64,000 nt of DNA. It comes from Bacteroidia bacterium (GTDB lineage: Bacteria; Bacteroidota; Bacteroidia; Cytophagales; Cyclobacteriaceae). The notes beneath the pieces are model-generated. The model was not told where the DNA came from, did no database searches, and worked only from the letters and a program-made list of their open reading frames with translations. A program made the position numbers and the translations under genes. The stretch is from assembly GCA_030425425.1 (NCBI GenBank), contig JAUIAO010000002.1, positions 1 to 64,000 on the forward strand, written 5' to 3'. Below are positions 33,456 to 41,084 of this stretch, one piece after another (position 1 is the stretch's first letter; each line of letters opens with the position of its first letter).

Positions 33456-33776
33456 TTATTCCAGTATTTTGCCTTCTTCCGTTACAAAAGTGGAGGATAA
33501 TTCCTGATGCTTTGAATGAATTTTGGCGAGTTCCTTTACTTGCATGTAAGTCTTGTACTTCTTATAATATAAAATGCGCTTCCCTTCCCAGATGAAGTGA
33601 AATCCAAATAGAAAAATACCTATGCAGGAAATGGCCAGTCCGATTACATGCTTGGTATTACCATCGAAAAACACCAAAAGGATTAGCTGTACCACAATAT
33701 TGGTGATGATCGCGATGGCCAGCGTAAGCATGTACCAATTGATGGCGGGTTTTCTTTTAGTGATCGCGATCTCCAT
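33456..33776 (-). CDS. Small two-helix membrane protein
   Basis: A 106-residue protein with two hydrophobic helices (YMLTLAIAIITNIVVQLILL and IGLAISCIGIFLFGFHFIW) and a charged, soluble C-terminal tail of about 40 residues rich in Lys and Glu. No family recognised. Stretches of flanking intergenic DNA are AT-rich with a hairpin at 33884-33909. Confidence 0.6.
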   Translation of the reverse strand: MEIAITKRKPAINWYMLTLAIAIITNIVVQLILLVFFDGNTKHVIGLAISCIGIFLFGFHFIWEGKRILYYKKYKTYMQVKELAKIHSKHQELSSTFVTEEGKILE

Positions 33777-33961
33777 AATACTGCAAAAATAGGAGGGGAG
33801 TTACGAGGGAATTGTAATCAAAGTTGCAAAGGAGATCGGAGATTTCAGATGTTTGACTTGAGACGTTAGATTTATAGAATATTAGAGGTGTTAAGTCTAA
33901 CTTACCTCTCATAAAGATTAGAAATTGAGTTTAATGGTTTTTGGCTAGAATGCTTCGATTA

Positions 33962-34621
33962 ATGAAAAAACGTATCGTATATATTTCGGGGATTGGGGCA
34001 GATAGAAGAGCTTTTTCTAAACTTGATAGTCACTTAGGTGGAGAAGCGGTCTTTGCCGATTGGATTCCATTGGAATCTAATGAGGAGCATTTTACAGGTT
34101 ATTGTGAAAGGTTGATTTCTAAATATGGGATAAACTCCTATGACATATTGATCGGGTTGTCTTTTGGTGGTCTGATAGCACAACAGATAGCTAAAAAACT
34201 GGGAAATAAAACTGTGTTTTTGATCTCCAGTTTTCGAAACAAAAGTGACTTACGACCTTTGATGTACTTTGGTTTGAAGACTGGGCTTTACAAATTACTA
34301 CCACCGATTCGTATTCCGATTATCTCAGAAATGATAGCTTTTGTCCTGAATTCGAAAAATCGGGAAAGTAAAAAAGTGATTACCCAAATGATGTTGGATA
34401 CTGACTTTCATTTCATGAATTGGTGTATTCGACAGATAGCTGTGATTGATCTAAAACCAGAATATTCAGAGAATTTTATCAATTTGAATGGCGACAATGA
34501 TAAACTGGTCAAAGAGTGGATAGGACATTCCGGACTGACAGTTTCAGGTGGAAGTCATTTTATGGTAAATGATAAGGCGAAGGAAATAGCATCGAAGATA
34601 AGTTCGATGCTAAACCCATAA
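33962..34621 (+). CDS. Alpha/beta-hydrolase
   Basis: A 219-residue cytoplasmic hydrolase. The nucleophile elbow is LIGLSFGGLIAQQ, an aspartate lies in NLNGDNDKLV, and the catalytic His in VSGGSHFMVNDKA, in the right order for the fold. There is no signal peptide. The ATG at 33962 (MKKRIVYISGIGADRRAF) is preferred to a TTG at 33941 or an ATG at 33950 because the first beta-strand starts right after it. The substrate is unknown, probably a small ester. A hairpin terminator lies between it and the desaturase. Confidence 0.78.
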   Translation: MKKRIVYISGIGADRRAFSKLDSHLGGEAVFADWIPLESNEEHFTGYCERLISKYGINSYDILIGLSFGGLIAQQIAKKLGNKTVFLISSFRNKSDLRPLMYFGLKTGLYKLLPPIRIPIISEMIAFVLNSKNRESKKVITQMMLDTDFHFMNWCIRQIAVIDLKPEYSENFINLNGDNDKLVKEWIGHSGLTVSGGSHFMVNDKAKEIASKISSMLNP

Positions 34622-34645
34622 ACCTTAATTCTTTGACCTTTTAAT

Positions 34646-34662
34646 AGATAGTCAGACTATCT
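34646..34662. terminator. Hairpin between convergent hydrolase and desaturase genes
   Basis: AGATAGT (34646-34652) pairs exactly with ACTATCT (34656-34662) around CAG, followed by TTTGACTT on the plus strand. It lies 24 bases past the hydrolase stop and 33 bases from the end of the desaturase gene. A short U-rich run makes it a modest bidirectional terminator. Confidence 0.5.
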
Positions 34663-34695
34663 TTTGACTTGAATATAATGTCTTTCTATCTAATC

Positions 34696-35634
34696 TTATG
34701 CAGGAACCTGATTCCCCTCCCTTGCTTTCTTTGCTAGTTCTCTGGCTTCTGCTTTATTTTTCGAGTATTTGATGTGTTTGGGCACACCTTTCAGATCCCA
34801 AATCAGCCCGAAAAAGGCGAATATCCTTAAGATATAATAAGTAATGTCGATCTCCCACCAGAAGAATCCCTGACGAGCCGCAGACTCATAGTAGTGGTGG
34901 TTATTGTGCCAGCCTTCACCCATAGTGATCAGCGCGAGAATCAGGTTGTTTTTGGATTCATCACCAGATTCATATCGCTGCTTCCCAAACTTGTGCATGA
35001 TAGAGTTGATGCTGAAAGTACCATGGTAAACCAACACTGTACTGAGGAAAAATCCAATAACCAAGGTGGACCAACCGGCCATGGTAAACATCGCCATGAT
35101 ACTACCTCCATTGACGATTCCTCCAAGGGCCATGACTGTTATCGCCAAAATAGTCGGAGGAACAAGGTAATGCTTATTCAGCCACATAAGTTCAGGGTAT
35201 TTTGTCAAATCTGGTATCTTCTCGTATTCAGTTTCCTTAAAATCTGGCCCGATGATCCAACCTACATGTGAATACCAAAAACCGTATAGCTTCATAGAAT
35301 GTGGATCGTCATACGTGTCGCTGGTTCTATGATGCACACGGTGATGTGCCGCCCACCAGAGAGCCCCTTTCTGAGCTGTAGTTTCCGCGAAGAAGGCTAT
35401 TACAAACTGAAACCAGCGAGAAGTTTTGTAGGTCTTATGAGAGAAATATCTATGATAACCTCCTGTTACCCAGAACATTCGGAAGAAGTATAGAAAAATA
35501 CATACTCCCCAGTCGAATGCGGTAGCTCCGGTAAAAAAGCCCGCCAAAGGGATCAGATGAACAAGTCCAAAGCCGATTTCGTCTTTGAGTTTAGGTTTGT
35601 TGAGAACACGTGGGCCGGTTGAAGTCTTAGCCAT
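34696..35634 (-). CDS. Acyl-CoA / fatty-acid desaturase
   Basis: A 312-residue membrane di-iron desaturase inserting a double bond (probably delta-9) into acyl chains and so setting membrane fluidity. The three histidine boxes are present: HRYFSH in TGGYHRYFSHKTYKTS, HRVHH in AAHHRVHHRTSDTYDDPHS, and HNNHH in MGEGWHNNHHYYESAARQG. About four membrane helices surround them. A -7 box (TATCTTTG on the minus strand, 35679-35686) lies 45 bases upstream of the start. It is a single gene. Confidence 0.92.
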   Translation of the reverse strand: MAKTSTGPRVLNKPKLKDEIGFGLVHLIPLAGFFTGATAFDWGVCIFLYFFRMFWVTGGYHRYFSHKTYKTSRWFQFVIAFFAETTAQKGALWWAAHHRVHHRTSDTYDDPHSMKLYGFWYSHVGWIIGPDFKETEYEKIPDLTKYPELMWLNKHYLVPPTILAITVMALGGIVNGGSIMAMFTMAGWSTLVIGFFLSTVLVYHGTFSINSIMHKFGKQRYESGDESKNNLILALITMGEGWHNNHHYYESAARQGFFWWEIDITYYILRIFAFFGLIWDLKGVPKHIKYSKNKAEARELAKKAREGNQVPA

Positions 35635-35678
35635 ACTAAATCAATGTTTAAGTGATTGGTTTTGTGTGAAACCAACTA

Positions 35679-35686
35679 CAAAGATA
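35679..35686 (-). promoter_or_regulatory. -7 promoter box for the desaturase
   Basis: The plus strand CAAAGATA gives TATCTTTG on the minus strand, matching TAnnTTTG. Transcription would start about 38 bases before the ATG at 35634. No TTG was found at the usual -33 spacing. Confidence 0.5.
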
Positions 35687-35786
35687 AACAGAGAATAGTG
35701 ATATGCGTATTGATCCAATCTTCAACCGCCCGACGATTTGTATCAATAATTACGATTGTAAAACTTATTTAATCACAAAATTATTC

Positions 35787-35888
35787 TCAGGGGATCAGTA
35801 GTACAGCGATAGTAACAATGACAAAAAATCCCACGATGATTGATGCGATGATTTTGTTGTTGTTGGAGGTTGTATTTTGCGTTTCCAT
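35787..35888 (-). CDS. Small single-helix membrane peptide (33 residues)
   Basis: A short gene. From ATG 35888 it encodes a polar N-terminal tail (METQNTTSNNNK) and then one hydrophobic helix (IIASIIVGFFVIVTIAVLL) ending IP before TGA. A start at ATG 35894 would add Met-Ile. The clean polar-then-hydrophobic split is what real small membrane proteins look like, and it fills an otherwise empty 401-base gap between the desaturase and the trypsin-like gene. No known family recognised. I cannot show that it is expressed. Confidence 0.5.
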   Translation of the reverse strand: METQNTTSNNNKIIASIIVGFFVIVTIAVLLIP

Positions 35889-35970
35889 AATCATATAGTT
35901 TTAAGTGTTTATAATATTGGTTTGATTATGAAACGAGAGGGATGTAAAATACCCTACCTAAATAAAACAA

Positions 35971-36006
35971 AAGAGGCCGATCAAAACACTTTTGAGACGG
36001 CCTCTT
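35971..36006 (-). terminator. Strong rho-independent terminator of the trypsin-like gene
   Basis: AAGAGGCCG (35971-35979) pairs with CGGCCTCTT (35998-36006), and the inner TCAAAA (35981-35986) pairs with TTTTGA (35990-35995). On the minus strand it is followed by TTGTTTTATTT. It begins 30 bases after the stop of the gene ending at 36036. Confidence 0.8.
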
Positions 36007-36035
36007 GTACTGGTAATGCACTTTGTCAAGGATAA

Positions 36036-37607
36036 TTAATCAATGGCTTCTAATTGAATTTTCAATCCTTGCAGGATTTGATTGGCAGGAATGCCGAAAG
36101 CTACACCTTCAATTCCCAATCCGGATATTTTAGAATTTACAACAGCTTTGACCATACCATCATTCGTTACCAAGGCTCCACCACTGTTGCCGCGGTTGAT
36201 ACTGGCATCTGTTTGGATGAGTTTTTGATTGCCCTCAAGGTTTCTGATTCCAGAAATTATTCCCTTTGAAACAGTTTGAGCTAGATCCTCTGCAGTTGGT
36301 GTACCTATTGCAAATATTTCCGTTCCAATCTCTAATTCAGTTGAACTATCAATTTGAAAAGGTAGAAGTCCAAGTTCCTTGATTTTAAGCAATGCCAGAT
36401 CATAAATTTTGCTTTGACGAATCAATTCAGCTTTGTAAGATTTTCCATTGTTGGTGATCACTTCCAGCTCAGTTTGTCCGGCCACCACATGGTGGTTGGT
36501 GATGATGTAGCCATCTTCACTAATTATGAAACCGCTACCCCATCTATCGCCATTCATGACTGTGACTGATGACTGAATGGCCTGGTTGAGACTTGCAACA
36601 TAATTTCCTTTTGACTTTATTGTGATGATATCGAAACTGAGTTCGTCTTCGAAATTGCTCTTGTCGGTTAAGCTTTTTTGTACTTTATCTGAGTTTACAA
36701 ACTTTGTCATGCTTTTTTCCAGACCATCTTTAAGCATTTTTTTTAGTACTCCATTAATATTGTCTGGATCAGTAATAGCAAACTCACCAGATTTGGATCT
36801 GATTGTTTCTTCAAAAATGACATTTTCATAGTAGTCTAGAAGCTCCCACTTCAATTGGATTTCAACGGAAGCCATGATAGGAGCGTATTGAACACGTTTG
36901 CCAATTAGGGTGGCATCATTGACTACATTTACAATATAGTTGTTGACTGTAGCATTGAGAAGTAAATTGTTGATGTAACTGTTTTTAAGTGCTCTTCGAG
37001 TAGTGTCAATGAATCCTTTGTCTTTAAGAATTTCATTGAGTGCAATAGAGAATGCAGAATTTTCAATTTTGAGATCCTCATCATCATCCAATGTTTCTGC
37101 CTTCACTTTATCAAAGCTTTTTATGTATGATTTGTAATTAGAAAACTCTCTAAACTTTACATCATCACTTTTTAGGTCAACAGAAACTTTGTTGATCATG
37201 AGCTCTTTCATTTCATCGACCTTATTGCTTATCGAATTCTGCTCGCCAGGGATAGCTATTTCTGGATTATAATTATATGCTCTGGGGCCAACGTCCATCA
37301 TTGGTAGAATTCCGAGCGTGTAAATGCCAAATGGAATCCATGATAAAATATACCATGGAGATCTCTTCCATTGCATGACTACTACATTGCGATCTAGTTG
37401 GTCCTTACTTTTGACAGTAATCTGAGCAGGTTTTAAATTCCGCTCTAGCAGATACTTGCCTTTTTTGATTACTGGTTTTTCATGATTGATATAAACTCTA
37501 TCTGTCCGATTTGTATTGATACTTACTTTTTGGTATTTGGGAGTAAGAATCGAGGCACAACTAGAAAATAGAATTATAAGGCTTAAAAGAATTGCGGTTT
37601 GCTTCAT
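36036..37607 (-). CDS. Trypsin-like (DegP/HtrA-type) serine protease lipoprotein without PDZ
   Basis: A 523-residue lipoprotein (MKQTAILLSLIILFSSC). The first 100 residues are a surface-type domain with KVSINTNRTDRVYINHE, then a hydrophobic patch PWYILSWIPFGIYTLGILPM that could be a membrane hairpin, then an alpha/beta-rich middle part of unknown fold. The last 180 residues are an S1C protease: SGFIISEDGYIITNHHVVAG with the catalytic His, YDLALLKIKEL with the Asp, and INRGNSGGALVTNDG with the Ser. No PDZ domain follows, so substrate recognition must differ from DegP. Envelope quality control is the expected role. A strong terminator follows, and no operon partner is seen. Confidence 0.82.
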   Translation of the reverse strand: MKQTAILLSLIILFSSCASILTPKYQKVSINTNRTDRVYINHEKPVIKKGKYLLERNLKPAQITVKSKDQLDRNVVVMQWKRSPWYILSWIPFGIYTLGILPMMDVGPRAYNYNPEIAIPGEQNSISNKVDEMKELMINKVSVDLKSDDVKFREFSNYKSYIKSFDKVKAETLDDDEDLKIENSAFSIALNEILKDKGFIDTTRRALKNSYINNLLLNATVNNYIVNVVNDATLIGKRVQYAPIMASVEIQLKWELLDYYENVIFEETIRSKSGEFAITDPDNINGVLKKMLKDGLEKSMTKFVNSDKVQKSLTDKSNFEDELSFDIITIKSKGNYVASLNQAIQSSVTVMNGDRWGSGFIISEDGYIITNHHVVAGQTELEVITNNGKSYKAELIRQSKIYDLALLKIKELGLLPFQIDSSTELEIGTEIFAIGTPTAEDLAQTVSKGIISGIRNLEGNQKLIQTDASINRGNSGGALVTNDGMVKAVVNSKISGLGIEGVAFGIPANQILQGLKIQLEAID

Positions 37608-37833
37608 TAGGATAGAAAAAAAAGGAGAAATTTATTTTATTCAAAAAAATTACTTCGAATATAACCTTATTGTGAATAAATCTAACCTGTTGAAACCTTT
37701 TTTAATGTGTAAAATACAATTAAAAAGTTTGTGCTAGGATTGATTCCCGTAGTTATGGCTGTTTTGACTTTATCATGCGATAAATTAATGAGATCAGTGT
37801 CGGGATGACATATTCAGAACATGCATTAGCTTT

Positions 37834-37860
37834 CAAATCCTCGCCATCTACGAGGATTTG
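37834..37860 (-). terminator. Hairpin after the E2 gene
   Basis: CAAATCCTCG (37834-37843) pairs exactly over 10 bases with CGAGGATTTG (37851-37860) across a 7-base loop, 27 bases past the stop of the E2 gene at 37888. The tail after it is not a clear U-run, so it may be a protective 3' hairpin as much as a terminator. Confidence 0.5.
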
Positions 37861-37887
37861 AGAGAATAAGAAAAAATTTCTTAATTA

Positions 37888-39195
37888 TTATGCTGTTCTA
37901 TTTACGTCAAACTGCTCCAGATAGTCAGCAACCCTTCTAACGAACATTCCGCCAAGGGCACCATCAACTACTCTGTGATCATAAGAGTGCGACATGAACA
38001 TCTTGTGCCTGATGCCGATGAAGTCTCCTTCCGGTGTTTCGATCACGGCGGGCTTTTTCTGAATCGCTCCAAGTGCCAAAATAGCGACCTGCGGTTGCAT
38101 GATGATTGGAGTACCCATCACATTGCCAAATGACCCCACATTGGAAACGGTGTAAGTTCCACCCGCCAATTCGTCTGGTTTCAGCTGTCCGGCTCTTGCA
38201 CGCTTTGCCAGGTCGTTGACCTTTTCTGTGATACCAACCAGATTCATCTTGTCAGCATCATGGATTACCGGTACGATCAGGTTGCCGGAAGGCAACGCAA
38301 CGGCCATACCGATATTGATATGTCTTTTCTTGATGATTTTGTCTCCATCCACCTGGATGTTGATCATTGGGTAATCTTTGATGGCTTTGGCCACTGCTTC
38401 GATCATGATCGGTGTGAAGGTGAGTACCTGACCATCTCGCTCCATGAAAGTAGATTTCATTTTTCTTCTCCAATTGACCATATTGGTCACATCTGCCTCT
38501 ACGAAGGAAGTCACGTGTGCGGAGATTCTTCTCGAATCTACCATGCGCTCAGAAATCATTTTGCGCATTCGGTCCATTTCTATGATTTCATCATCGCCAC
38601 TGACAGACACAGGCATTGGCTGTGGTGCAGGTCTGAGTGGGTGTTCCGAACTTTTCGCAGGAGAAATAGGAGCGGCCGGGGTATTGCCATTCTTTTTATC
38701 TTTTAGGTAAGCTAGTATATCGTTTTTAGTCACTCTTCCGTCCTGACCAGTACCATTGATAGCTTCCAGTTCTTCGAGGCTGATTCCCTCTTCCTTAGCA
38801 ATGTTGCGAACTAATGGAGAAAAGAATTTCTCACCGCTTTTAGCAGGGATATCAGGTGCAGCCACAGTGGCAGCTGCCGTTTCCATGATTTTTTCGGCTT
38901 CTTTCACAGTGTCGTCCTCAGCAGATGGGGCGTCTGCAACTGGAGCATCAGCAGCGTCAGTTTCTATGAATGCAATGGGTTTGCCTACCTCTACTACGTC
39001 ACCTTCCTGCGCCAGGATTTCCTTGAGAATACCTGAATGTGTCGAAGGAATTTCCGTGTCAACCTTGTCAGTGGCCACTTCAAGGATAGACTCATCTTCC
39101 TCAATGGTATCTCCAACATTTTTCAACCAGGAAAGCACCGTTCCTTCCATCACGCTCTCGCCCATTTTGGGCATGACCATTTCGATTAAAGCCAT
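37888..39195 (-). CDS. 2-oxoacid dehydrogenase E2 (dihydrolipoyl acyltransferase)
   Basis: A 435-residue core subunit of a 2-oxoacid dehydrogenase complex. An N-terminal lipoyl domain holds the lipoylated Lys in EVATDKVDTEIPS, then an Ala/Pro-rich linker, an E3-binding domain (FSPLVRNIAKEEGISLEELE then GTGQDGRVTKNDILAYL), and the C-terminal acyltransferase with the catalytic HRVVDGALGG near the end. It transfers the acyl group from E1 to CoA. The single lipoyl domain and overall sequence fit the branched-chain or mixed-type E2 of Bacteroidota better than a classic pyruvate E2, but the substrate cannot be set from sequence here. No E1 or E3 gene is nearby. Confidence 0.9.
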   Translation of the reverse strand: MALIEMVMPKMGESVMEGTVLSWLKNVGDTIEEDESILEVATDKVDTEIPSTHSGILKEILAQEGDVVEVGKPIAFIETDAADAPVADAPSAEDDTVKEAEKIMETAAATVAAPDIPAKSGEKFFSPLVRNIAKEEGISLEELEAINGTGQDGRVTKNDILAYLKDKKNGNTPAAPISPAKSSEHPLRPAPQPMPVSVSGDDEIIEMDRMRKMISERMVDSRRISAHVTSFVEADVTNMVNWRRKMKSTFMERDGQVLTFTPIMIEAVAKAIKDYPMINIQVDGDKIIKKRHINIGMAVALPSGNLIVPVIHDADKMNLVGITEKVNDLAKRARAGQLKPDELAGGTYTVSNVGSFGNVMGTPIIMQPQVAILALGAIQKKPAVIETPEGDFIGIRHKMFMSHSYDHRVVDGALGGMFVRRVADYLEQFDVNRTA

Positions 39196-39230
39196 AGATT
39201 ATTTTGTTTGTTGTTCATTTTTGGGTCTTA

Positions 39231-39238
39231 CAAAGATA
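39231..39238 (-). promoter_or_regulatory. -7 promoter box for the E2 gene
   Basis: The plus strand CAAAGATA (TATCTTTG on the minus strand) matches TAnnTTTG and is the same octamer as the box before the desaturase. It lies 36 bases upstream of the E2 ATG at 39195 and just past the end of cinA, so E2 likely has its own promoter. Confidence 0.5.
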
Positions 39239-39248
39239 AATAATTTCG

Positions 39249-40493
39249 TCATTCAGCCTGATACTGAATTCTGAACATATTTAGCGCACTATAGGCGCTA
39301 AACTTTATATTGAGGTTTCTGTCTTTCAGGAAATTAAATTGTTTGGCTACTGTTTTTTGCTTGTCAGAATATCCGATCCAAACTGTTCCGACAGGTTTTT
39401 CTTCTGTGCCACCATCCGGGCCTGCAATGCCACTGACTGACACTCCTACATCAGTCTTGAGTCGCTCTCTCACACCTTTAGCCATCTGCATTACCACTTC
39501 TTCACTTACTGCACCTTTGGCTTCCAACACTTCTGGATTTACTCCCAATTCATCAATCTTTACTTCATTGGAATAAGAGATTACACTTCCTTTGAAATAC
39601 TGTGAACTTCCCGGAACAGATGTAATCAAATGAGAAATCAATCCACCAGTGCAGCTTTCCGCAAAAGCGATGGTTTGGTTTTTAGCTAGTAGCATATCGC
39701 CAATCACTTTTTCGATCTCATCCTCATCATACCCGAAAACCGATGATTCAATTAATGGAAGTAATTGGTCAATCTGCTGCTGAACTTCTTTTTCCAATTC
39801 GCTTTTCACACCACCAATTGCGGTCAATCTCAATTTTACCTGTCCGAAAGATGGTAGATATGCCAGTTTAAGGTGTTTTGGAAGGTTGTTCTCCCAGTCT
39901 TCAATTTTTTGTGCCAATACAGATTCGGGAATTCCGATTGTTCGAACGATTTTGTGGTATATCACCTCCTGATATTTTTCAGTGAGTCGTGGCAACACAT
40001 GATCATTCATCAGGCCTTTCATCTCATAAGGTACTCCTGGCATGGATACATAAATCGTGTCATTTTCTTCAAACCACATCCCTGGTGCAGTGCCCAGCTT
40101 ATTCATGAGCATGGTACAGTTGGCCGGAAGGTCAGCCTGTTGTTCGTTGAGCTCGGTAAGTACGCGACCTCTTTTGCTGAATAGTGTTTTCAGGTGCTCT
40201 ATTACTTCCTGATGTCTGGTAAAACCGACACCAAAATACTCTGCTAGAAGAGGCTTGGTAAGGTCATCTTTAGTGGGGCCCAGGCCGCCAGTGATCAGAA
40301 TAATATCTGCTCGCTCTGTAGACTCTGCCAAAGCACTTAGAATTTCTTCTCTCGTATCGCCAATCGTGATTTTACGCCGAACTTTTACGCCGATTTCATC
40401 CAGACGAGCACTTATCCAGTGTGAATTGGTGTCTAGCGTCTGTCCATAAAGAATTTCGTCTCCTATTGAAATGAGTTCTGCAAAAACGGGCAT
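39249..40493 (-). CDS. cinA: CinA-family protein (competence/damage-inducible)
   Basis: A 414-residue two-domain protein. The N-terminal molybdopterin-binding-like domain (EILYGQTLDTNSHWISARLD, then ILITGGLGPTKDDLTKPLLA) is linked to ADP-ribose or nucleotide pyrophosphatase activity. The C-terminal CinA domain (IAFAESCTGGLISHLITSVP, then VGVSVSGIAGPDGGTEEKPV) matches the nicotinamide-nucleotide amidase PncC type. It probably takes part in pyridine-nucleotide repair. Full length, ATG start, 53 bases upstream of the E2 gene. Confidence 0.94.
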   Translation of the reverse strand: MPVFAELISIGDEILYGQTLDTNSHWISARLDEIGVKVRRKITIGDTREEILSALAESTERADIILITGGLGPTKDDLTKPLLAEYFGVGFTRHQEVIEHLKTLFSKRGRVLTELNEQQADLPANCTMLMNKLGTAPGMWFEENDTIYVSMPGVPYEMKGLMNDHVLPRLTEKYQEVIYHKIVRTIGIPESVLAQKIEDWENNLPKHLKLAYLPSFGQVKLRLTAIGGVKSELEKEVQQQIDQLLPLIESSVFGYDEDEIEKVIGDMLLAKNQTIAFAESCTGGLISHLITSVPGSSQYFKGSVISYSNEVKIDELGVNPEVLEAKGAVSEEVVMQMAKGVRERLKTDVGVSVSGIAGPDGGTEEKPVGTVWIGYSDKQKTVAKQFNFLKDRNLNIKFSAYSALNMFRIQYQAE

Positions 40494-40626
40494 TTTCCTC
40501 TTGGTTTAATGAGGAGCTAAATTAGTGGATTGGTATTAGCTTTTGACTGTTGGTTGAGCGCTTTTTATTCAATGTCGGTTGTAGAAGTCAGTAGAACGAA
40601 GGTTGAGGAAGGAAGAAATTAAATTC

Positions 40627-40722
40627 CTAAGCAATCAGCTTCCAAAATATCCTATGGAGTCTGGATTTTTCAGATACACTGAATAAAAGGACATTGGTGT
40701 CAAGAACAACTTTTTTCACCAC
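40627..40722 (-). pseudogene. Truncated PIN-domain toxin
   Basis: Directly after the antitoxin-like stop a frame starting with GTG (40722 or 40719) encodes VVKKVVLDTNVLLFSVS followed by EKSRLHRIFWKLIA and TAG at 40629-40627. KxVVLDTNVLL is the first beta-strand and first catalytic Asp of the PIN RNase fold. A full PIN toxin is about 135 residues, so only the first 31 remain. The DNA after the stop does not look like PIN sequence, so a deletion is likely. The antitoxin partner upstream is intact. Confidence 0.75.
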
Positions 40723-40724
40723 TC

Positions 40725-40946
40725 TTAGTTTTTCTTTCTTAGTTTGGTGTTGAGTAGTTCTTCTACGGTTTTATCAGTCCAGCCCTTTTCTGTCCAGGGC
40801 TTATTCGCTGACTTAATGGCTCGTTTTGCAAAATACTGGCCTAGTAGTTCTTTAAATTCCAACAATTCATTTGAATCCAAATTGTGAGAAAATGCTTTCA
40901 GTATTTCCAGTTGAACGTTGGATAAAGGTTGAATAATCTCTGACAT
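40725..40946 (-). CDS. Antitoxin-like small protein of a PIN toxin pair
   Basis: A 73-residue protein (MSEIIQPLSNVQLEILKAFS start) with helical, Leu-rich sequence, an NKPWTEKGWTDKTVEELLN segment and a basic end. This layout matches the antitoxins that precede PIN-domain toxins in Bacteroidota, with FKELLGQYFAKRAIKSANK as the part that contacts the toxin. The toxin gene begins 2 bases after its stop but is truncated. It may survive as an orphan antitoxin or be decaying. Confidence 0.6.
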   Translation of the reverse strand: MSEIIQPLSNVQLEILKAFSHNLDSNELLEFKELLGQYFAKRAIKSANKPWTEKGWTDKTVEELLNTKLRKKN

Positions 40947-41084
40947 ACTACTGATCTTTAAATTGTTTATTCGAAAATAAAATTACGAAATAACAGGCAA
41001 TGAAGATGAATAGGAATATCAATCTTCACTTGTACGCCAATTCTGAATCCAGAATCCTCCTCCCTTCTCTCTGCAGTTAAATTC

